Assembly: GCA_041752455.1 (NCBI GenBank)
Contig: JBGSWL010000127.1
Coordinates: forward strand, 1 to 7,411
Length of the DNA stretch: 7,411 nucleotides
Reading direction: 5' to 3'
DNA from: JBGSWL01 sp041752455
Lineage (GTDB): Bacteria; Pseudomonadota; Alphaproteobacteria; Rhizobiales; Rhizobiaceae
The notes under the pieces are model-generated. The model did not search any database. It was not told the origin of the DNA and was given only the letters and a program-made list of their open reading frames with translations. Positions 1-4,438 of this stretch are shown here, one piece after another (within the stretch, counting starts at the first letter, position 1; each line of letters starts with the position of its first letter). A program made the position numbers and the translations under genes.

Positions 1-605
1 AAGTCATTGATGGGGGATTGGGAGATGATCGACTTATTGTCCAAAACTCCAATGCATCAGTGATCGGTGGCGCTGGCGATGACGAGATTTTCATAGTAAA
101 AAATGTCAGCCAGGAGGAGTTCACTCTGAGCGACAGTGACCCAGGTGACCGGCTTTACTGGAACGGATATCTACTGTCTGGTGGGCCGATCAAGCTCATT
201 GATTTCGAGATTCTGGGTATTTACGGTGAACCCGATGAGCCGACTCGCGTTGACACCATATCTGACTATGGCTGGGTTGACGGCAATGGAGTAAGATACA
301 CATACTACACTGACTCGCCATTTGGAGCAATATTTTACATAAATACACCGGACGGATCAATTATAAATATTGAAGATTTCCAGAACGGCGATTTTGGAAT
401 AAATTTGTCGGGTAATCCTTATGACATGGATATCGAAATATTAGGATATAATAAGCAAACAGGAGTGCTGGATTACCGTGCTGAAGCACCAGCATCAAAC
501 ATCGTACTTGACGGTGTTTTTGGCAACTATGACAGTTTGGACGGTGCATTTTTGGCAACCAATACAGTCGGGCCACAACCAGTTTGGTCAACATTCATCC
601 TTTGA
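1..605 (+). CDS. RTX (hemolysin-type calcium-binding) protein, C-terminal part only
   Basis: The frame is open from the left edge (first full codon at 3) to TGA at 603-605, giving 200 visible residues; the true start lies outside the window. Residues 4-11 read GGLGDDRL and 23-29 GGAGDDE, both matching the RTX nonapeptide pattern GGxGxDxUx, which in this family binds Ca2+ in a parallel beta-roll. The remaining ~165 residues carry no further clear repeats, are rich in D, G, N and Y, and end in a hydrophobic tail (WSTFIL). That fits proteins exported by a type I (ABC/MFP/TolC) system through an uncleaved C-terminal signal, but I recognise no specific catalytic domain, so it could be an adhesin, a toxin or an enzyme. 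Base composition is unlike the neighbours: a hand count over 301-480 gives about 36% GC, with many AAA, ATA and AAT codons, against about 63% in mnmA. This suggests transfer or at least a different selective history. The gene is followed within 30 bp by a strong terminator. The RTX call is firm; function is unknown. Confidence 0.82.
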   Translation, partial: VIDGGLGDDRLIVQNSNASVIGGAGDDEIFIVKNVSQEEFTLSDSDPGDRLYWNGYLLSGGPIKLIDFEILGIYGEPDEPTRVDTISDYGWVDGNGVRYTYYTDSPFGAIFYINTPDGSIINIEDFQNGDFGINLSGNPYDMDIEILGYNKQTGVLDYRAEAPASNIVLDGVFGNYDSLDGAFLATNTVGPQPVWSTFIL

Positions 606-631
606 CAAGAGAGTACTGTGATAAAAATAGG

Positions 632-658
632 AAAACGGCCCCGTCCCCGGGGCCTTTT
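632..658. terminator. Bidirectional intrinsic terminator between the RTX gene and ctrA
   Basis: A perfect 6-bp GC stem GGCCCC (637-642) / GGGGCC (649-654) encloses the loop GTCCCC. It is flanked by AAAA (632-635, then one C) on the left and TTTT (655-658) on the right, so an RNA from either strand ends in a hairpin followed by U residues. On the minus strand a second T-rich stretch follows (complement of 622-630). It lies 27 bp after the RTX stop and about 30 bp past the ctrA stop, so it can end both convergent genes. Confidence 0.88.
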
Positions 659-686
659 CATGTTTTGCAACCCCGCCGGAGACCAG

Positions 687-1394
687 TCAGGCGACTTGCG
701 CTTCGTCCAGTTCGTCTTCGTCCATGTCGCGCAGCACATAGCCGCGGCCCCACACGGTTTCGATGTAATTTTCGCCGCCGCACGCCAAGCTGAGTTTCTT
801 GCGCAGCTTGCAGATGAACACTTCGATGATTTTCAGTTCGGGCTCGTCCATTCCGCCATAGAGATGGTTGAGGAACATTTCCTTGGTCAGCGTGGTGCCC
901 TTTCTGAGCGAAAGCAGCTCCAGCATCTGGTATTCCTTGCCGGTCAGGTGAACGCGCTGGCCACCGACTTCGACAGTCTTGGCATCGAGGTTGACGATCA
1001 GGTCGCCAGTGGTGATCACCGACTGGGCATGGCCCTTCGAGCGGCGGACGATGGCATGGATGCGGGCAACCAGCTCATCCTTGTGGAAGGGCTTTGTCAT
1101 GTAGTCGTCCGCGCCAAAACCGAGGCCGCGGACCTTGTCTTCGATGCCGGCCATACCCGACAGGATCAGGATCGGCGTCTTGACCTTGGAGAGGCGCAGA
1201 GCACGAAGAACCTCGTAGCCCGACATGTCGGGGAGGTTCAAATCGAGCAGGATGATATCGTAGTCATAGAGCTTCCCGAGATCCACGCCCTCTTCGCCGA
1301 GATCAGTGGTGTACACATTGAAGCTTTCGGACTTGAGCATCAATTCGATGCTCTGTGCGATCGCACTATCGTCCTCGATCAGCAAAACCCGCAT
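687..1394 (-). CDS. ctrA: Cell cycle response regulator CtrA
   Basis: This 235-residue OmpR/PhoB-type response regulator is the master cell-cycle regulator of Alphaproteobacteria. When phosphorylated through the CckA-ChpT relay it binds TTAA-N7-TTAA sites and controls division, flagellar and DNA-replication functions. The receiver domain (residues 1-~120) shows the acidic pocket E7-D8-D9, phospho-acceptor D51 (LLDLNLPDMSGYEVLRAL), S79, Y98 and K101 (KPF). The winged-helix DNA-binding domain (~125-225) includes TGKEYQMLELL, the recognition-helix region DEPELKIIEVFICKLRKK (183-200) and ETVWGRGYVLR. Length matches the family (~231-235). The ATG at 1394 is preceded by a GGGGAAAG Shine-Dalgarno. 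The C-terminus is acidic (DEDELDEAQ) and ends in VA; Caulobacter CtrA ends in two alanines that ClpXP recognises, so the hydrophobic end may keep that role (inference). It is transcribed away from the FliJ-like gene across a 402-bp regulatory region and is followed by the terminator at 632-658. Identity is very secure. Confidence 0.98.
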   Translation of the reverse strand: MRVLLIEDDSAIAQSIELMLKSESFNVYTTDLGEEGVDLGKLYDYDIILLDLNLPDMSGYEVLRALRLSKVKTPILILSGMAGIEDKVRGLGFGADDYMTKPFHKDELVARIHAIVRRSKGHAQSVITTGDLIVNLDAKTVEVGGQRVHLTGKEYQMLELLSLRKGTTLTKEMFLNHLYGGMDEPELKIIEVFICKLRKKLSLACGGENYIETVWGRGYVLRDMDEDELDEAQVA

Positions 1395-1475
1395 GTCTTT
1401 CCCCTTGTCCGGCTCGGAAGCGTGCGGCGGCCCGTCCCGGCTGGCTCACATCCTCGCAAATCACCCTGCCCGTAA

Positions 1476-1496
1476 ATGGTTAACAAATCCTGATTC
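1476..1496 (-). promoter_or_regulatory. CtrA half-site next to a GANTC methylation site, upstream of ctrA
   Basis: On the minus strand TTAACCAT (1476-1483) matches the TTAA(C) half-site of the CtrA motif. GATTC at 1492-1496 is the only GANTC in this 402-bp intergenic region. They lie about 80-100 bp upstream of the ctrA ATG. In Caulobacter the ctrA P1 promoter contains a GANTC whose CcrM methylation state couples transcription to fork passage, and CtrA autoregulates. The same logic here is inferred from position and motif only; the partner TTAA at 11-bp spacing is absent. Confidence 0.5.
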
Positions 1497-1601
1497 TTGG
1501 ACGCAAGGTGTGAACCTAAATTAATCTCCATGCGCAAACCCTTGAAAATCAACAGGGTCCTGCAGGACGGGAGATTTCCCCCACCGGAATGTCCGGCGCC
1601 T

Positions 1602-1628
1602 GCAGGTCTTGCAACGTCAAAGACCTGC
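1602..1628. repeat. Perfect 9-bp inverted repeat in the ctrA/fliJ intergenic region
   Basis: GCAGGTCTT (1602-1610) and its exact reverse complement AAGACCTGC (1620-1628) are separated by 9 nt. No T-run follows on either strand, so it is not an intrinsic terminator. It could be a dimeric operator or a leader hairpin for either divergent gene. A further AAGACC occurs at 1641-1646 inside the palindrome GACCGGTC, giving three related half-sites within 45 bp. Confidence 0.55.
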
Positions 1629-1664
1629 TTCACTCCCTTCAAGACCGGTCGGCACTCTGACGAG

Positions 1665-1679
1665 TTTACCCGCCCTTAA
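1665..1679 (+). promoter_or_regulatory. Possible CtrA box upstream of the FliJ-like gene
   Basis: TTTA (1665-1668), seven bases, then TTAA (1676-1679) is one mismatch from TTAA-N7-TTAA, about 118 bp upstream of the ATG at 1797. Flagellar genes are frequent CtrA targets, which makes the position sensible. The match is short and could be chance. Confidence 0.3.
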
Positions 1680-1796
1680 AGGTTGACGCCTATCATTAAC
1701 GACGGACGTAAACGAAAGGTTACCGGCGCCTGTGGCCGGCGTTCCGCCCGTCCGCGTGTTCCGGTCGTTCCGGTGTTTGTGTTTGGAGTATTGCGT

Positions 1797-2189
1797 ATGA
1801 AACCGAGGGACAATCTCATTCGGCTCAAACAGTTCAATGTGACCGAGAAACACCGCAAGGTGGGCCAGCTTGAACAGATGATTGCCGAATTCGAGCGTAT
1901 GGCGGGCGAACTTGACGTCCAGATCAACAATGAAGAGCGCAAGAGCGGTATCACTGACGTGAACCACTTTGCCTATCCGACCTTCGCCAAGGCTGCCCGC
2001 ACGCGGCGCGACAACCTGTTCAATTCCACCCGTGACCTGAAAGACCAGCTTGGCCGGGCCCAGGATGAACTGATGGATGCCGAGGCGGAATTGCAGAAGG
2101 CCGAGCGTCTCGATGTGCGCGAAGCCAGAAAGACCATCGACGAAGCGCCGGTGATGCGCGCCTATGACAAGCAGGCGATGATCGGCTGA
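1797..2189 (+). CDS. fliJ: FliJ-like flagellar export chaperone (coiled-coil)
   Basis: A 130-residue, highly charged, helical protein. In flagellated bacteria FliJ is a small soluble coiled-coil component of the type III export apparatus; it contacts the FliI ATPase and FlhA and escorts export chaperones. Residues ~15-50 (TEKHRKVGQLEQMIAEFERM and onward) and ~65-115 form two long amphipathic helices around a short NHFAYPTF turn (56-63), the antiparallel hairpin expected of FliJ. There is no membrane segment or signal peptide. I chose the ATG at 1797 because GGAG (1785-1788) lies 8 nt before it; a longer in-frame start at 1683 would add 38 residues of arginine/proline-rich sequence running through the presumed promoter. 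The gene diverges from ctrA, which controls flagellar genes in this class, and ends at a hairpin terminator, so it appears monocistronic. Coiled-coil families are weakly conserved, so the FliJ name rests on length, fold and neighbourhood; another coiled-coil protein is possible. Confidence 0.72.
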   Translation: MKPRDNLIRLKQFNVTEKHRKVGQLEQMIAEFERMAGELDVQINNEERKSGITDVNHFAYPTFAKAARTRRDNLFNSTRDLKDQLGRAQDELMDAEAELQKAERLDVREARKTIDEAPVMRAYDKQAMIG

Positions 2190-2196
2190 CCGATGC

Positions 2197-2230
2197 GCGG
2201 CGCCGCAATCCGGCGCCGCCCTCCCCTTTT
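2197..2230 (+). terminator. Hairpin terminator after the FliJ-like gene
   Basis: A perfect 9-bp stem GCGGCGCCG (2197-2205) / CGGCGCCGC (2211-2219) with a 5-nt loop begins 8 bp after the stop codon. TTTT (2227-2230) follows after a short C-rich gap. The gap between stem and T-run makes it less than ideal, but position and stem strength fit a rho-independent terminator. Confidence 0.65.
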
Positions 2231-2265
2231 GGGTTGCCGCCCGCGCGGCGAGACTTGTGGACAGA

Positions 2266-2299
2266 GACTTGCGCAGTTCGAGGACTTGCGCAGTTTGAG
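2266..2299. repeat. 17-bp tandem direct repeat before the pqiA-like gene
   Basis: The unit GACTTGCGCAGTTYGAG occurs twice head-to-tail (2266-2282 and 2283-2299) with one C/T difference. A shorter GAGACTTG match at 2250-2257 precedes it. The block ends 21 bp before the ATG at 2321, so it sits where an operator or a promoter would be. It may also be a neutral slippage duplication. Confidence 0.8.
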
Positions 2300-2320
2300 G
2301 CGCAGTCCTAAGCCCGCTTC

Positions 2321-2788
2321 ATGCGCGCGCTACCAGCCATTCTCAACATCATTGCAGCCTTCTGCCTGGCGTTGGGCATCAGCCAGCCGTTGATCCAGCT
2401 GGAGCGGCTGTTCATCCTCAAGCAGCGCCCATCGCTGCTCGACATGACAACGGGCCTTTGGCAAGAGGGCGACCTGTTGCTCGCCGCCATCATTGCCATC
2501 GTATCGATCATTTTTCCGGCCGCCAAGATCATCGCCCTGCAGCTGGTTCTGGCAGACCAGTTGGCCGGAACGGCCTCGGGCTGGCATCGCTTTGCCATGC
2601 GTGCCCTGCCGCTTTTGTCGAAATGGTCGATGCTGGACGTGATGCTGGTCGCCATAGCAATCTTCGCCGCCAAGACCTCAGGTCTGGCAACGGCGATCAC
2701 ATTGCCGGGCCTGTGGTTCTTTGCCACCTCGACCATCGCAAGCGCAATCGCCGCGCAGCTTGTGGCGCGCGGCGTTGCAAAAACCTGA
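2321..2788 (+). CDS. Single-domain paraquat-inducible protein A (PqiA) family membrane protein
   Basis: A 155-residue inner-membrane protein with about four hydrophobic segments (roughly 5-24, 51-78, 104-118 and 122-148). The motifs LWQEGDLLLAAII (46-58), FPAAKI (65-70) and LLSKWSMLDVMLVA (98-111) are characteristic of the PqiA family (Pfam PF04403). In E. coli, PqiA and YebS are two-domain membrane partners of the MCE proteins PqiB and YebT in lipid transport between membranes; this protein has only one PqiA domain and no PqiB/MCE gene beside it, so its partner and substrate are unknown. An in-frame stop at 2309-2311 limits the start to the ATG at 2321, although no good Shine-Dalgarno is visible. 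It follows the FliJ terminator, so it probably has its own promoter near the tandem repeat at 2266-2299. It converges on sciP with only 6 bp between the stops and no visible terminator. The family assignment is confident; the physiological role is open. Confidence 0.88.
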   Translation: MRALPAILNIIAAFCLALGISQPLIQLERLFILKQRPSLLDMTTGLWQEGDLLLAAIIAIVSIIFPAAKIIALQLVLADQLAGTASGWHRFAMRALPLLSKWSMLDVMLVAIAIFAAKTSGLATAITLPGLWFFATSTIASAIAAQLVARGVAKT

Positions 2789-2794
2789 AATAAC

Positions 2795-3070
2795 TCAGTG
2801 GCGATATTGCTGGATGCGTGTGGTGCGCAAGCCGGCAAGGCCATGGTCATCGATCGAGGCCTGCCACGACAGGTATTCCTCGACCGTCAGACGGTAACGC
2901 TCGCAAGCCTCTTCAAGGCTCAACAGCCCGCCGCGAACGGCGGCAACCACTTCCGCCTTGCGACGAATAACCCAGCGTCGCGTCGATGGCGGCGGCAGAT
3001 CGGCGATTGTCAGCGGTGACCCATCGGGTCCGATAACATATTTGACACGCGGTCTAATTTGATCGGTCAT
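2795..3070 (-). CDS. sciP: CtrA inhibitor SciP (DUF1153 family)
   Basis: A 91-residue basic helix-turn-helix protein. It carries the family signature almost intact: PRVKYVIGPDGSPLTIADLP (7-26), RRWVIRRKAEVVAAVRGGLL (31-50), SLEEACERYRLTVEEYLSWQ (51-70) and GLAGLRTTRIQQYR (77-90). In Caulobacter SciP binds CtrA, blocks its recruitment of RNA polymerase at G1 genes, and also binds DNA; CtrA in turn activates sciP. The HTH lies about residues 35-70. I use the ATG at 3070 because known members are ~90 residues and begin just before this signature; an in-frame start at 3106 would add 12 unrelated residues inside the promoter region. The Shine-Dalgarno is weak (TTGAG). The gene diverges from mnmA, and the 151-bp spacer holds a phased array of TTA half-sites (3122-3158) that could be CtrA binding sites. 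ctrA itself lies 1.4 kb away. Confidence 0.95.
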   Translation of the reverse strand: MTDQIRPRVKYVIGPDGSPLTIADLPPPSTRRWVIRRKAEVVAAVRGGLLSLEEACERYRLTVEEYLSWQASIDDHGLAGLRTTRIQQYRH

Positions 3071-3121
3071 TTTACACTCAACACTGACGACCTGAACACA
3101 AGACACGTTACGTCAGCAGCT

Positions 3122-3158
3122 TTAAAAAACGCCTAAGAGCCCGCTAATGTCTTGGTAA
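3122..3158 (-). promoter_or_regulatory. Four TTA half-sites at exact 11-bp spacing upstream of sciP (candidate CtrA array)
   Basis: On the plus strand TTAA (3122-3125), CTAA (3133-3136), CTAA (3144-3147) and GTAA (3155-3158) start exactly 11 bp apart. Read on the minus strand, toward sciP, this is TTAC-N7-TTAG-N7-TTAG-N7-TTAA. The CtrA motif is TTAA-N7-TTAA, so each neighbouring pair has the right geometry; the pair nearest sciP has one mismatch and the others two. The array lies 52-88 bp upstream of the sciP ATG and could serve the divergent mnmA promoter as well. CtrA control of sciP is established in Caulobacter; binding here is inference. Confidence 0.55.
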
Positions 3159-3221
3159 GGTTCGTTGACCTTTCAGAGGGCGCGTAACTGGCCTATATCG
3201 GGCGTGAAACAGAGACCGCCG

Positions 3222-4424
3222 ATGCTGAATTCGCTCGACATTGCCAAGGCTCCCGCTGCCACCCGCGTCGTTGTCGCCATGTCCGGCGGCGTCGATTCCT
3301 CGGTGGTTGCCGGCCTGCTGAAGGCGGAAGGTTACGAGGTGATCGGCATCACCCTGCAGCTCTATGACCATGGCGCCGCCGCGCGCCGGACAGGGTCGTG
3401 CTGTGCCGGCCAGGACATCGATGACGCACGCCGCGTCTGCGAAACGCTCGGCATCGCCCACTATGTGCTCGACTATGAAAGCCGGTTCCGCGAAGCGGTG
3501 ATCGACCGGTTTGCCGACGCTTACATCGCCGGCGAAACGCCGGTCCCGTGCATCGCCTGCAACCAGACCGTCAAGTTCGCCGACCTGTTGAAGACCGCGC
3601 GCGATCTGGACGCCGATTGCCTAGCGACCGGTCACTATATCCTGTCGCGCCCGCATGGTGCGGGCCGCGCCCTCTATCGCCCCGCCGACACGCGCCGCGA
3701 CCAGTCCTATTTCCTCTTTGCCACGACGCAGGCGCAGATCGACTATCTGCGCTTTCCGCTCGGGCAAATGACCAAGGACGAAACCCGCGCCGTTGCCACA
3801 AGCATGGGCCTCGTCGTTGCCGACAAGCCGGACAGCCAGGACATCTGCTTCGTGCCCGATGGCAATTATGCCGGCATCATCACCAGGCTCCGGCCCGATG
3901 CGGCGCTGGCTGGCGAGATCGTGCACATCGATGGTGCCGTGCTGGGGCGCCACGAAGGCATCCTCCACTACACGATCGGCCAGCGGAAGGGTCTTGGCGT
4001 TGCGACCGGCGAACCGCTCTATGTGGTGCGAATCGATGCACGCACGCGGCGGGTGATTGTCGGCCCGCGCGAAGCGCTCGACACCCGCCGCCTGCGCCTA
4101 CGCGAAGTCAACTGGGTCGGCGATGGCGCCCTGTCTGACATGGCGGCGAGCGGGATCGATCTGTTTGCGCGGGTGCGCTCGACGCGGCCACCGCGTCCGG
4201 CCCGGCTGACGCTCGAAGACGGTTCTGTCTGGATCGATTTGCCGGATGGTGAAGACGGCGTCTCGCCGGGACAGGCCTGCGTCCTCTATGACGGCGAAGG
4301 CGCCGGCGCGCGGGTGCTTGGCGGTGGATATATCGACGCCGCCCTGAAGGACGAGGCAATCGAGCGCCGCCTTGCCGCGCTCAAGGACGTGACGCCCGCA
4401 GCAACCGAGACGACCGCCGCCTGA
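3222..4424 (+). CDS. mnmA: tRNA-specific 2-thiouridylase MnmA (TrmU)
   Basis: A 400-residue cytoplasmic enzyme that thiolates U34 in the anticodons of tRNA-Lys, -Glu and -Gln, using ATP to adenylate the base and persulfide sulfur delivered from a cysteine desulfurase/relay. Visible motifs: the PP-loop VVVAMSGGVDSSVV (16-29) for ATP; GSCCAGQDIDDARRVC (58-73); PCIACNQTVKF (109-119), whose C113 matches the first catalytic cysteine (C102 in E. coli); ATGHY (135-139); RRDQSYFLF (158-166); and DSQDICFVPDGNY (204-216) with C209 as the second catalytic cysteine (C199 in E. coli). The C-terminal half holds HYTIGQRKGLGV and the beta-barrel region. Length is at the upper end of the family (~360-400). 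I take the ATG at 3222, in front of the conserved start; an upstream TTG at 3165 would add 19 residues overlapping the promoter region. The Shine-Dalgarno is poor. It converges on the aminotransferase gene with a 14-bp gap. Nothing essential is missing. Confidence 0.97.
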   Translation: MLNSLDIAKAPAATRVVVAMSGGVDSSVVAGLLKAEGYEVIGITLQLYDHGAAARRTGSCCAGQDIDDARRVCETLGIAHYVLDYESRFREAVIDRFADAYIAGETPVPCIACNQTVKFADLLKTARDLDADCLATGHYILSRPHGAGRALYRPADTRRDQSYFLFATTQAQIDYLRFPLGQMTKDETRAVATSMGLVVADKPDSQDICFVPDGNYAGIITRLRPDAALAGEIVHIDGAVLGRHEGILHYTIGQRKGLGVATGEPLYVVRIDARTRRVIVGPREALDTRRLRLREVNWVGDGALSDMAASGIDLFARVRSTRPPRPARLTLEDGSVWIDLPDGEDGVSPGQACVLYDGEGAGARVLGGGYIDAALKDEAIERRLAALKDVTPAATETTAA

Positions 4425-4438
4425 CGGTCATCAACAGC

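Larger units (their letters stand above)
1395..1796. promoter_or_regulatory. Divergent ctrA / fliJ-like intergenic region (402 bp)
   Basis: I see no convincing coding gene here; the short open frames are arginine/proline-rich and have no recognisable content. The region must hold the ctrA promoter(s) on the minus strand and the FliJ-like gene promoter on the plus strand. Contents visible by eye: a CtrA-like half-site TTAACCAT (minus, 1476-1483) beside a GANTC site (1492-1496); the palindrome GTCCTGCAGGAC (1557-1568), whose core CCTGCAGG recurs at 1599-1606; a perfect 9-bp inverted repeat (1602-1610 / 1620-1628); the palindrome GACCGGTC (1643-1650); and a near-CtrA box TTTA-N7-TTAA (1665-1679). 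The ends have different jobs: the left third is the ctrA leader and the right ~100 bp the fliJ leader. No -35/-10 pair stands out clearly for either gene. Confidence 0.7.

Noticed and set aside
618..1475. Long open frame on the plus strand across ctrA (285 codons)
   Set aside because: It is the antisense shadow of ctrA, whose protein is unmistakable; the translation has no recognisable domain and the frame lies beyond the terminator with no start signal.
1395..1796. Small protein gene in the ctrA/fliJ intergenic region
   Set aside because: Short open frames have no convincing Shine-Dalgarno plus start, and their translations are low-complexity R/P/G sequence.
3165..3198. TTGACC (3165-3170) with CTATAT (3193-3198) as a sigma70 promoter for mnmA
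   Set aside because: Spacing is 22 bp, too long for a standard -35/-10 pair; CTATAT may still be a -10 with a weak -35.
3165..3221. Upstream TTG start for mnmA adding 19 residues
   Set aside because: It lies within the promoter region, next to a CTATAT element at 3193-3198 that may be the -10, and family members start near the ATG at 3222.
3548..4138. Second plus-strand frame inside mnmA (196 codons)
   Set aside because: Overlapping frame rich in R and P with no motifs; mnmA is intact in its own frame.
4425..4438. Terminator between convergent mnmA and gnnB
   Set aside because: The 14-bp gap holds no hairpin and no T-run on either strand.
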